Assembly (NCBI GenBank): GCA_027451915.1 | Contig: DAIDHU010000547.1 | Location: 1-8,553, forward strand | Reading direction: 5' to 3' | DNA from: Thiomonas sp. | Lineage (GTDB): Bacteria; Pseudomonadota; Gammaproteobacteria; Burkholderiales; Burkholderiaceae_C | Length of the DNA stretch: 8,553 nt | Program-made: the position numbers and the translations under genes | Notes under the pieces: generated by a model | Seen by the model: the letters and a program-made list of their open reading frames with translations, nothing else | What the model was told of the DNA's origin: nothing | Database searches by the model: none | Shown here: in pieces, positions 1 to 6,495 of the stretch | Layout of the letters: each line of letters begins with the position of its first letter | How positions within the stretch are numbered: position 1 is the first letter of the stretch

Positions 1-2
1 GC

Positions 3-68
3 GTGCCGCCCGCCGAGGGCGCGGCGCCCGTGGGGACGGCGGGCCTCGCGGAGCGCGGGCATGGCTGA
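3..68 (+). CDS. Possible 3' end of an upstream gene (partial)
   Basis: All three plus frames are open at the left edge. The frame starting at base 3 closes with TGA at 66-68, giving an 8-nt overlap with the ATG at 61, which is typical of tightly packed operons. Its codons nearly all end in G or C, and its composition is rich in Ala, Gly, Val and Pro. Frame 1 would instead read an unnatural arginine-rich stretch. Only 21 residues are visible, with no domain, so the product cannot be named. Given that the next gene is a transport adaptor, a transporter component is a reasonable guess but is pure inference. Confidence 0.35.
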   Translation: MPPAEGAAPVGTAGLAERGHG

Positions 69-1245
69 GCCGGTGCTGGGCTCCCCGGTCGATACGCTGC
101 TGGGGGCCAGGCCGCGCAGCCGCGCGCGGCGCTGGATCAGCATCGCCCTGCTGCTGCTGGCGCTGGCCGCGGCCGGCGTGCTGCTGCTGCGCTTCGTCGA
201 GGGCAACAACACGCCTTACTACATGGTGCCGGTCACGCGCGGCCATCTGGAGCCCCATGTCACCTTGCAGGGCACGCTGCGCCCCTACGGCGAGATCACG
301 GTGCACGCTCCGAGCGACGCCCTGGTGAGCGCGCTGCCCAATGCGGTGGGCTCCAGCCTGGCGGACGGCGAGGCGGTGGCGGTGGTCGACACCACGCAGG
401 CGGCCCGGGCCATCGAGCTGGATCGCTCCACGCTGGCCGCGGCCCGCCAGCAGGTCGAGCGCGCGCGCGTCGCGGTGCGCGCTGCTTCCGCGCGCCTGGC
501 GCGTTTCGAGAAGGTGTGGCGCGAGTCCGAGCACCGCGTGCCTTCGGCGAACGAGATGCAGACCGCGCGCGCGGACGCCGCGCGCGCCGCCATCGAGTTG
601 CGCCGCGATCGCATCCTGGTCGAGGCCGCGCGTCAGGGACTGGCCGACGACATGGACCGCCTGCACGCCATGCTGCCGCGCGCGCCCATGGCCGGGGTGG
701 TCAGCGAGGAGCTGATCGCACCCGGCAGCTGGGTGCACGCGGGCCAGCCCATCCTGCGCATGGCCCCGAAGGGTGCCGGCTCGCTGGTGACGGTGCCCCT
801 GGATCATTCGCTGGGCCCGCTGCCGCCCGACACGCCGGCCCGGGTGAGCGTGGACGGCGCCAACGGCGACGAACACAGCGCCATGCTGTTGCGCATCGAC
901 ACCGACCCATCCGGCAAGCGCAGCGCCGTGTTCGCCATGCCCTTCGATCCGAGGGTCCCGCTGCATGCGCGGGTGCGTGTGAGCCTGACCCTGCCGCAGC
1001 GACGCCATGTGCTGCTGGTGCCCAACGCGGCGCTGGCCTTCGCGCCGCAGTGTTCGGCCCAGATCGCCCGCTCCAGCATCTGCGTGCTGGGGCGCGACGG
1101 CAGCGCGCGCAGCGTGGAGATCGTGGCCGGCCCCAGCGACGGCCGGCGCACCCAGGTGCTCGCCGGAGCCCTGCGCCCGGGCGAGCTGGCCATCATCGGC
1201 TGGCGCGATGCGCCGACGGCCTCGACCCCGAACCCCAAACCCTAG
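61..1245 (+). CDS. MacA/HlyD-type periplasmic adaptor (membrane fusion protein)
   Basis: The 394-residue protein is probably an inner-membrane-anchored adaptor that links an ABC or RND pump to an outer-membrane channel. A basic N-terminus (RPRSRARR, residues 18-25) precedes one membrane segment at about 26-44. The lipoyl/barrel-sandwich half starts near residue 55 (MVPVTRGHL) and continues to about 113. An Ala/Arg/Glu-rich helical hairpin spans about 114-205. The second lipoyl half follows at about 206-236 (APMAGVVSEELIAPGSWV), then a beta-barrel region and a C-terminal membrane-proximal region with LLVPNAAL at 318-325. This order and length match MacA-like adaptors. Two cysteines (331 and 341) flank a short insertion and could form a disulfide. 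GGAG at 50-53, seven bases before the ATG, supports the start. The pump partner is not in the window. Its place directly ahead of opgD and opgH suggests a role tied to periplasmic glucans, which is inference. The transported substrate is unknown. Confidence 0.88.
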   Translation: MAEPVLGSPVDTLLGARPRSRARRWISIALLLLALAAAGVLLLRFVEGNNTPYYMVPVTRGHLEPHVTLQGTLRPYGEITVHAPSDALVSALPNAVGSSLADGEAVAVVDTTQAARAIELDRSTLAAARQQVERARVAVRAASARLARFEKVWRESEHRVPSANEMQTARADAARAAIELRRDRILVEAARQGLADDMDRLHAMLPRAPMAGVVSEELIAPGSWVHAGQPILRMAPKGAGSLVTVPLDHSLGPLPPDTPARVSVDGANGDEHSAMLLRIDTDPSGKRSAVFAMPFDPRVPLHARVRVSLTLPQRRHVLLVPNAALAFAPQCSAQIARSSICVLGRDGSARSVEIVAGPSDGRRTQVLAGALRPGELAIIGWRDAPTASTPNPKP

Positions 1246-1249
1246 AGCC

Positions 1250-1275
1250 GGCCGGACGGCGGACGCCGTCCGGCC
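1250..1275 (+). promoter_or_regulatory. Perfect 12-bp inverted repeat before opgD
   Basis: The arms at 1250-1261 (GGCCGGACGGCG) and 1264-1275 (CGCCGTCCGGCC) are exact reverse complements separated by two bases. In RNA this would make an 11-bp GC-rich stem with a four-base loop. It begins 5 nt after the adaptor stop codon and ends 8 nt before the opgD ATG at 1284. No T-run follows, so it is not a classical Rho-independent terminator. It sits where a Shine-Dalgarno sequence would be expected, and none is visible. Possible roles are translational control, an mRNA processing or stability boundary, or a protein-binding palindrome. The structure is seen directly; the role is inferred. Confidence 0.75.
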
Positions 1276-1283
1276 CTGCAGCC

Positions 1284-2813
1284 ATGTCCCAAGACTCCCC
1301 GATGCTCACCCGTCGCCAGGCCGGCACCCTCATCGCTTCCCTGGCCGCCGGCTTGTTGCGTCCTGGCGGCGCCTTCGCCTCCGGCTCCGGACGCTGGGGC
1401 CCGCCGCGGGCCTTTTCCTGGGATGCGCTGGTGGGCCTGGCGCGTGAACGTGCCTCTCGCCCCTATGCGCCTCGCCCGCCCTCGGCCAGCGCCGTGCCCG
1501 ACTGGGACAGTTTCGTGCGCCTGACCTACGCCCCGGCCGAGGCGTTGACCGGCACCGTGCGACTGTTTCCCACGCGGCGCGACGTGGCTCCCTACGCCGT
1601 GGGAATCCACGTGGTCGAGCACGGCATGGCGCGCAAGCTGCTCGACACGCGAGGCCTGTTCGGCGGCGGGGGCACCGCCGACCCCGCCGGCTGGCGCGTG
1701 CTGGACCCCAGCGGGCGCACCGACTGGATGGCCTTTCTGGGCGCCTCGTATTTCCGCTGCTCGGGCACGGAGAATCGCTACGGACTGTCGGCCCGCGGAG
1801 TCGCGGTGGACACCGGCCTGCCCGGGCCCGAGGAGTTTCCCGCCTTCACGGATTTCTGGATCGAGCAACGCGGCGACGACCACGTCGTGGCCCACGCTCT
1901 GCTCGACGGCCCTTCGCTCAGCGGCGCCTATGAAATCGACACGCGCTGGAACGTGGGCAGGGACATGGTGCAGGAGGTGCGCTGCGCGCTGTTCCTGCGT
2001 CGCGATATCGAGCGCCTGGGCATCGCCCCGCAGACCAGCATGTTCCTCTACGACCAGACCCGCGCCGACGGCATGCCCCAGGCCCACCCCATCGGCGACT
2101 GGCGCCCGGAGGTGCACGACTCCGACGGCCTGGCCATCTGGAGCGGAACCGGCGAGCATATCTGGCGCCCCCTGCACAATCCCCAGGCCGCGCGGATGCA
2201 CGCCTTTCGCGCCGACCATCCGCGCGCCTTCGGTCTCTTGCAGCGCGACCGCCACTTCGACCACTACGAGGACGATCAGCTGTTCTACGACCGACGCCCC
2301 TCGCTGTGGGTGCAGCCCAAGGGCGATTGGGGTCCCGGTTCGGTGATGCTGTACGAGATGGCCTCGATTTCCGAGACCGTGGACAACATCGGTGCCTTCT
2401 GGGTGTCCGACACCCCCGCCAGGGCCGGCCAGCGCCGGGACATGGCCTACCGGCTCACGTGGACCACGGCCGATCCCAGCACCGACGCCAACGCCCACTG
2501 CGCCAACATCCTGGTCGGCCCAGCCGGGCCCACGGACACGCCGCCGGACCCCGCCACGCGCAAGTACGTGCTGGATTTCGCCGGCCCCGTGCTGGCCGGG
2601 CTGGGCGACGACAGCGGCGTGCATGCGGTGACCAACCTGCCCGCGTCGGCGATCCTCGGCCTGGCGGCGCATCCCATCGACGGTCGCCACGCGCGCTGGC
2701 GGGTCATGCTGGACATGCGCGTGGCCGGCCTGGCGCAGAAGGATGTGCGTGTGTTCCTGCAACGCGGCAGCCAGGCGCTGAGCGAGACGGTGGTGATCAC
2801 CCTGGAGCGATGA
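1284..2813 (+). CDS. opgD: OpgG/OpgD-family periplasmic glucan biosynthesis protein, Tat-exported
   Basis: The 509-residue protein belongs to the OpgG/OpgD (MdoG/MdoD) family, which acts on the beta-1,2-glucan backbone of osmoregulated periplasmic glucans. E. coli members of the family have been assigned to glycoside hydrolase family GH186. The N-terminus LTRRQAG (residues 8-14), followed by a hydrophobic stretch to about 25 and AFAS at 30-33, looks like a twin-arginine signal. This favours OpgD over the Sec-exported OpgG. Family signatures include ASYFRC (154-159), RYGLSARG (165-172), EEFPAFTDFWIE (183-194), GIAPQTSMFLY (246-256), IWRPL (293-297), FGLLQRDRHFDHY (316-328) and PSLWVQPKGDWG (339-350). 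Together these span the substrate-binding domain and the C-terminal Ig-like domain, so the gene is full length. The chosen ATG lies 38 nt after the adaptor stop and has no clear ribosome-binding site; ATG 1302 is an alternative that also lacks one. The stop overlaps the opgH start. The opgG-versus-opgD name is uncertain. Confidence 0.92.
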   Translation: MSQDSPMLTRRQAGTLIASLAAGLLRPGGAFASGSGRWGPPRAFSWDALVGLARERASRPYAPRPPSASAVPDWDSFVRLTYAPAEALTGTVRLFPTRRDVAPYAVGIHVVEHGMARKLLDTRGLFGGGGTADPAGWRVLDPSGRTDWMAFLGASYFRCSGTENRYGLSARGVAVDTGLPGPEEFPAFTDFWIEQRGDDHVVAHALLDGPSLSGAYEIDTRWNVGRDMVQEVRCALFLRRDIERLGIAPQTSMFLYDQTRADGMPQAHPIGDWRPEVHDSDGLAIWSGTGEHIWRPLHNPQAARMHAFRADHPRAFGLLQRDRHFDHYEDDQLFYDRRPSLWVQPKGDWGPGSVMLYEMASISETVDNIGAFWVSDTPARAGQRRDMAYRLTWTTADPSTDANAHCANILVGPAGPTDTPPDPATRKYVLDFAGPVLAGLGDDSGVHAVTNLPASAILGLAAHPIDGRHARWRVMLDMRVAGLAQKDVRVFLQRGSQALSETVVITLER

Positions 2814-4669
2814 GCGAGTCCACGCCCCGAGCACCGTCCATGCCCGCGATGATCTCCCCCCCGATGCTGCCGCCCGAGGCGCCGCTGGACATGCCCGTGC
2901 AGCGTCTCGAGGGGCCGCCACCGGCCTCCATCGACGTGCGCACCCAGCCGCCGGGGCTGCTGGTCAAGCGCCTGCTGCTGATCGCCACCACCGCCGTGCT
3001 GGCCCTGTCGGCCTCCACCGAGGTGCGCCTGGCCTTCTCGCGCGCCGGGCTCGACCCGCTCGACCTGCTGCTGCTGATCCTGTTCGTGCCGCTGTTCAGC
3101 TGGATCGCCTTCGGCTTCGTGAACTCCGCCATAGGATTCGTCCAGCTGATCAGTGGAGAGCACCCCGGCTTCACGGCCATTCCCAGCCCGGCGCGGGCCC
3201 TGCGCCATCGCGTGGCCGTGCTCATGCCGGTGTACAACGAGAACGTCGAGGCCACCTTCGGCCGCGTCCGCGCGATGGCGCGTTCCATCGCCGCCTCGGG
3301 GGGCGCGGCGTGGATCGACTTTTTCATCCTCAGCGACTCCAACCCCGCAAACGGCGAGCATGAGCTGGCCGCCTGGGAGGTCCTGGCCCGCGATGCTCCC
3401 ATCGCGGTGTACTACCGGCGACGCCCGGTCAACACCGCGCGCAAGCCCGGCAACATCGCCGAATGGGTGCGCAGGTTCGGCGCGGCCTACGAATGCATGC
3501 TGGTGCTGGACGCCGACAGCCTGATGACCGGTGACGCCATTGTCGGCATGGCCTCGATCATGGAGGAACGCCCGAGTATCGGCCTGTTGCAGACCGTGCC
3601 CATGATCACCAACGCGCGCACCCTGTTCCAGCGCTGGATGCAATTCGCCAGCGAGGCCTACGGCCCCATCGCTACCGCCGGGCTGCTGTGGTGGTCGGGC
3701 TCGGAAGCCAATTTCTGGGGCCACAACGCGATCGTGCGCACGCGCGCCTTCGCGCAGAGCTGCGGGCTGCCCGAGCTCCCGGGCAAGCCGCCCTTCGGAG
3801 GACATATCCAGAGCCACGACATGCTCGAGTCGGCGCTGTTGCGACGCAGGGGCTGGGCGGTGCACATGGTGATGATCGACGGCAGCTACGAGGAGTTCCC
3901 GCCGACCATGGTCGACCACGCGATGCGCGACCGCCGGTGGATGCAGGGCAACCTGCAGCACCTGCGCGTGCTGGACAGCACCGGCCTGCACTGGGCCAGT
4001 CGCCTGCACCTGCTGATCGGCGCGTCGGCCTACCTCACGTCGCCGGGCTGGCTGCTGTTGTTGCTGACCAGCGCGCTGCAGGTCTTCGTGTCGGGCCAGG
4101 CCACGCTGGTCGGCGTGACCTCGCCGGTGGTCTTGTGGCTCACGGTGCTGCTGCTGTTCGGCCCCAAGCTCATGGGCACCATCTGGCTGCTCGCCGCGCC
4201 TGCGCGCAGGCGCGCCTTCGGCGGGATCTCCGGAGTGTTGCGCTCGGTGGCCCTGGATGTCCCGCTGGCCATTCTCATGGCCCCGGTGACCATGATGAAC
4301 CAGACCAAGGCGCTGGCCTCCCTGGCCCTGGGCATTCCGTCCGGCTGGGCCAGCCAGACCCGCGAGGCGCGGCGCATCCCGGCGCTCTCGGTGCTGCGCA
4401 ACCTGCGCGAGCACCTGGCGCTGGGGGCGGGATTCGCGGCCATCGCCCTGGTGGATCCGACCATCGCGCTGTGGTTTTCGCCCATCACCCTGGGGCTGCT
4501 GAGTTCGCCATGGCTGATCAGCTGGACATCCAGCGAGGCGCTGGGCGAGCGCGCGCAGGCGCTGGGCTTTTTCCGCGTTCCGCCTCCGCAGATGGGCGAG
4601 GACGCGGGGTCCGCCAGGCCATCCGAGGCCCCTTCGAAGCCGAGCCAGGCCGAGCGGCCGCATGAATGA
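2810..4669 (+). CDS. opgH: Glucans biosynthesis glucosyltransferase OpgH (MdoH)
   Basis: OpgH is the inner-membrane glucosyltransferase (GT2 family) that polymerises glucose from UDP-glucose into the linear beta-1,2 backbone of periplasmic glucans and is thought to pass it to the periplasm. This 619-residue protein has membrane segments near 51-69 and 86-112. A cytoplasmic GT2 domain follows, with AVLMPVYNE (136-144), the Asp of FFILSDSN (D176), LDADS (D234, D236), SHDMLE (D337) and RRWMQGN (375-381, the QxxRW-like element). Further membrane segments lie at about 399-425, 437-462, 478-494 and 534-572. It is much shorter than E. coli OpgH (about 847 residues): only about 50 residues precede the first membrane segment, and the C-terminal tail is short. 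The ATG overlaps the opgD stop as ATGA, so translation is probably coupled; the GGAG at 2804-2807 is too close to be a good ribosome-binding site. All key catalytic motifs are present. Confidence 0.96.
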   Translation: MSESTPRAPSMPAMISPPMLPPEAPLDMPVQRLEGPPPASIDVRTQPPGLLVKRLLLIATTAVLALSASTEVRLAFSRAGLDPLDLLLLILFVPLFSWIAFGFVNSAIGFVQLISGEHPGFTAIPSPARALRHRVAVLMPVYNENVEATFGRVRAMARSIAASGGAAWIDFFILSDSNPANGEHELAAWEVLARDAPIAVYYRRRPVNTARKPGNIAEWVRRFGAAYECMLVLDADSLMTGDAIVGMASIMEERPSIGLLQTVPMITNARTLFQRWMQFASEAYGPIATAGLLWWSGSEANFWGHNAIVRTRAFAQSCGLPELPGKPPFGGHIQSHDMLESALLRRRGWAVHMVMIDGSYEEFPPTMVDHAMRDRRWMQGNLQHLRVLDSTGLHWASRLHLLIGASAYLTSPGWLLLLLTSALQVFVSGQATLVGVTSPVVLWLTVLLLFGPKLMGTIWLLAAPARRRAFGGISGVLRSVALDVPLAILMAPVTMMNQTKALASLALGIPSGWASQTREARRIPALSVLRNLREHLALGAGFAAIALVDPTIALWFSPITLGLLSSPWLISWTSSEALGERAQALGFFRVPPPQMGEDAGSARPSEAPSKPSQAERPHE

Positions 4670-4853
4670 GGCGTTAATCGGCGGTGAGCGGCAGTTCGGA
4701 GGCGCTACGAGAAGTTAGGCTGGTTACGCAGGGTCACCCACGAGGAATGGATCGGGGTTTACCCTAGCAACAGAGCTTTGTTCCCATCCGTTGTACAAGG
4801 GTATGGCCCCGGCGACTCTGTGGGCCCCCGAGCCTTCGATCAAGGAACCTGCG
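4670..4853. other. 184-nt spacer between opgH and the small helical-protein gene
   Basis: This spacer is less GC-rich than the flanking genes. I see no hairpin with a T-run that would terminate the opg operon, and no convincing sigma-70 promoter. The best promoter pair I could find, TTGTTC at about 4779 and TATGGC at about 4803 with an 18-nt gap, matches the consensus poorly. It contains two short palindromes (4731-4739 and 4755-4764) and the 8-bp palindrome TTGTACAA at 4791-4798. The opg operon may therefore read through into the next gene, or the next gene has a regulated promoter here. Confidence 0.5.
4731..4764. promoter_or_regulatory. Pair of GGGT/ACCC palindromes, possible operator
   Basis: GGGTcACCC (4731-4739) and GGGTttACCC (4755-4764) share the same half-sites, and their centres are about 24-25 bases apart. 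They lie about 90-120 nt before the ATG of the 112-residue protein. Two like palindromes two to two-and-a-half helical turns apart could bind a dimeric regulator cooperatively. The half-sites are only four bases long, so chance is a real possibility. Confidence 0.3.
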
Positions 4854-5192
4854 ATGCCAGCCAACCCCTATGCCGCGCAGATTTACCAAGACCTGCTGGT
4901 GGAACTCGAACATGCCCGTCTGCTGCTCGCGCAGGCCCGCGTGGGCTACCGCGCGCCCGAGGCCTCGGCGCAGCGAGCCATCGAGGCCATCGACCATGTC
5001 GAGGCGGCCTGGGGCTCCTTCGGACGCCAGCACCTGCACGCCACGCGAGCAGCCTTGCGCTGGCTGCTGCATGGATCGCTTCCGCGCACCGAGGAATGCA
5101 TCGAGGCGGTGCGCGAACTCTCGGTGCTGCTGCAGGCCCATGTGCCGGTCGAGGCGCGCGCCAGCGCCACCCGGCATTACGCCTTTCAGTGA
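4854..5192 (+). CDS. Small all-helical cytoplasmic protein, function unknown
   Basis: I do not recognise this 112-residue protein. It has no signal peptide, membrane segment or cysteine. It looks entirely helical, with amphipathic Leu/Ala-rich stretches at about 5-30 (QIYQDLLVELEHARLLLAQA), 34-53, 57-74 and 79-95, suggesting a helical bundle. A faint resemblance to the flagellar chaperone FliS in helix layout is not enough for a name. ATG 4854 is chosen because AAGGA at 4842-4846 sits seven bases upstream. A longer frame from TTG 4791 adds 21 residues of Pro-rich sequence without a matching ribosome-binding site. The stop lies inside the last codons of the convergent kinase gene, with a 7-nt overlap, so there is no room for separate terminators. 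Codon use matches its neighbours, supporting a real gene. Confidence 0.68.
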   Translation: MPANPYAAQIYQDLLVELEHARLLLAQARVGYRAPEASAQRAIEAIDHVEAAWGSFGRQHLHATRAALRWLLHGSLPRTEECIEAVRELSVLLQAHVPVEARASATRHYAFQ

Positions 5193-6280
5193 ATTTTCTC
5201 CCCGCGCGAGCCCCGATCGCGGCTCCACAGGCAGCGCACGATGGTGCCGGCCGAGGGGGATGACTCCACCTGCAGTTCCGCGCCGATCAGCCTGGCGCGG
5301 TGGCGCATGATGGGCAAGCCCAGGTTGTCCCGCCTGGACTCCGGCAAGCCCACTCCGTCGTCACGCACCTCCAGGCGAAGGCGCTCGTCCCCCAGCTCCA
5401 GCTCGATCCTGATCTGATGCGCGCGGGCATGCTTGAGCGCGTTGTGCAGGGCCTCCTGGACGATGCGGTACAGGTGGGTGGCCACGGTCTCATCCAGCGC
5501 TGGCGCGGTGCCGCTGATCCGCAACTGGCACGCCGTGCCCGAGCCCGCGCCCGCATCCTCCACCAGCGCCCGCAGCGCCGTGGACAGCGAGCTGCCATCC
5601 AGGCGTATGGGCGACAGCCCGCGCGCCAGCGCGCGCGCCTCGGCGGTCGCGCCCTGCAGGCGCCCCTCCAGATGCGCGACGGATTCGGCCGCGGCCGCGT
5701 GGCCGTCGCGCACCAGGCGCTGGCGCAGGCTCGCGCACAGCATGGCCAGCGCGGTCAGCTGTTGTCCGAGTCCGTCGTGGATCTCCCGCCCGATGCGCTC
5801 CTGTTCTGCGGTTCCGATCTCGACCACCTCGCGCTCGAGGCGCTGGCGCTCGGCGAGTTCGCGCAGGATGCGCTGCTCGCCTTCGCGCAGCCGCGCCTCG
5901 TCCTGGCGTGCCTGTGTCACGTCCACGCCCAGGGTGACCACGTGGGTGACACGGCCGGCGGCATCCCTCAGCATGGTGTTGCGCCATTCGAACAGGCGCG
6001 GCTTGTCGGCGCGGTTGAGCCAGGGGTTGTCATGGACGGGGATTTCCTCGCCCTCGCACAGGCGCCTGAACACGTCCAGCACCTCGCCCCGACAACTCGG
6101 CGGCAGGAAGCGGGTCCAGAAGAAGGGCTGGTCGCGAACGTCCTCGAAGCTGTAGCCCATCCATTCCTGGGCAGCCCGGTTGAAGCGCACGATGCGTCCT
6201 TCACGGTCCAGGACCATCAGCACCGCGCCCACGGTGTCGAACAGGGCGCTGTCGAGTTCGGCGATTTCAGGCACGGGCAT
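5186..6280 (-). CDS. Soluble PAS-domain sensor histidine kinase (HisKA_3, NarX/DegS type)
   Basis: The 364-residue cytoplasmic sensor kinase has no membrane segment. A PAS domain lies at about 8-122 (VLMVLDREGRIVRFNRAAQEWMGY at 20-43; the PAC-like end is HVVTLGVDVTQ at 113-123). A coiled linker at about 124-158 leads to the HisKA_3 dimerisation domain, whose phosphoacceptor His168 lies in REIHDGLGQQL. The ATPase domain shows the N-box QEALHNALKHA (275-285), G1 DDGVGLP (307-313) and a G2 region near 319-346. Kinases of this class phosphorylate LuxR/NarL-type response regulators; none is in the window, so it is an orphan here. Start choice: the frame is open upstream, but a terminator for the preceding gene at about 6391-6420 lies inside that extension. 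ATG 6280 fits the PAS domain start and has GGAAAG (6291-6296 on the complement) ten bases upstream. The ligand is unknown; no haem or flavin motif is obvious. Confidence 0.92.
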   Translation of the reverse strand: MPVPEIAELDSALFDTVGAVLMVLDREGRIVRFNRAAQEWMGYSFEDVRDQPFFWTRFLPPSCRGEVLDVFRRLCEGEEIPVHDNPWLNRADKPRLFEWRNTMLRDAAGRVTHVVTLGVDVTQARQDEARLREGEQRILRELAERQRLEREVVEIGTAEQERIGREIHDGLGQQLTALAMLCASLRQRLVRDGHAAAAESVAHLEGRLQGATAEARALARGLSPIRLDGSSLSTALRALVEDAGAGSGTACQLRISGTAPALDETVATHLYRIVQEALHNALKHARAHQIRIELELGDERLRLEVRDDGVGLPESRRDNLGLPIMRHRARLIGAELQVESSPSAGTIVRCLWSRDRGSRGEKIH

Positions 6281-6333
6281 GGGGGTGGAACTTTCCGGGG
6301 CGCCCTGGGGCTGGCGGTGCAAGTTTGTGCGCG

Positions 6334-6363
6334 ATACTACCGGCAGCTTGATTTTCCGCACAA
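6334..6363 (-). promoter_or_regulatory. Candidate promoter for the histidine kinase
   Basis: On the minus strand TTGTGC (complement of 6358-6363) and TAGTAT (complement of 6334-6339) are separated by 18 nt. The -10 element matches four of six consensus bases and the -35 matches three. It lies downstream of the terminator of the preceding gene and would give a leader of roughly 45-50 nt before ATG 6280. Position is good but the match is moderate. Confidence 0.35.
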
Positions 6364-6390
6364 CATACCATTCGAAGCCGCATTTCCATG

Positions 6391-6420
6391 CAAAAAGAAA
6401 CCCGGCACGGTGGCCGGGTT
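6391..6420 (-). terminator. Rho-independent terminator of the Skp-like gene
   Basis: Read on the minus strand, AACCCGGC (complement of 6413-6420) and GCCGGGTT (complement of 6399-6406) form an 8-bp GC-rich stem with a six-base loop. It is directly followed by TCTTTTTG (6398 down to 6391). It lies about 75 nt after the Skp-like stop codon and before the kinase promoter, so it separates the two minus-strand genes. No T-run follows on the plus strand, so it is directional. Confidence 0.88.
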
Positions 6421-6495
6421 CAAGCACTGCGTGGTACGCACGAAGGAGGGGCCTTCATGCTCCGCGAACCAGTGCAGGGGGAGACAAGAGGGGGC
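6421..6495 (-). other. Structured 3' untranslated region of the Skp-like gene
   Basis: Between the stop codon and the terminator there are further small inverted repeats: TGCGT/ACGCA at 6428-6440 with a three-base loop, GAAGG/CCTTC at 6442-6456 with a five-base loop, and an outer GCACTG/CAGTGC pairing between 6424-6429 and 6470-6475 that would enclose them. The outer pairing and the first hairpin overlap by two bases, so they partly compete. Together with the terminator the 3' region could fold into a compact multi-stem RNA. Confidence 0.4.

Noticed and set aside
1250..1275. Reading the opgD-proximal inverted repeat as a Rho-independent terminator
   Set aside because: No T-run follows on the plus strand and no A-run precedes it for the minus strand. 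It also lies inside an apparent operon.
2447..4663. Very long open frame on the minus strand opposite opgH
   Set aside because: GC-rich genes commonly leave the antisense frame open. The translation is low-complexity and rich in Arg, Gly, Gln and His with no domain, while the plus strand encodes a clear OpgH.
4755..4766. NarL-type heptamer near TACCCTA
   Set aside because: The last two positions do not match the NarL heptamer consensus and no properly spaced partner site is present.
4791..4853. TTG 4791 as start of the small helical protein
   Set aside because: The extra 21 residues are Pro-rich and unlike the helical body, and there is no ribosome-binding site at suitable distance, whereas ATG 4854 has AAGGA seven bases upstream.
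4854..5192. Naming the small protein as the flagellar chaperone FliS
   Set aside because: Only the helix spacing is similar. No flagellar gene is nearby and I can see no diagnostic FliS residues.
6281..6427. Longer kinase start at 6427
   Set aside because: The extension would read through the terminator of the preceding gene, lacks a sensible promoter position and is not part of the PAS domain. ATG 6280 fits better.
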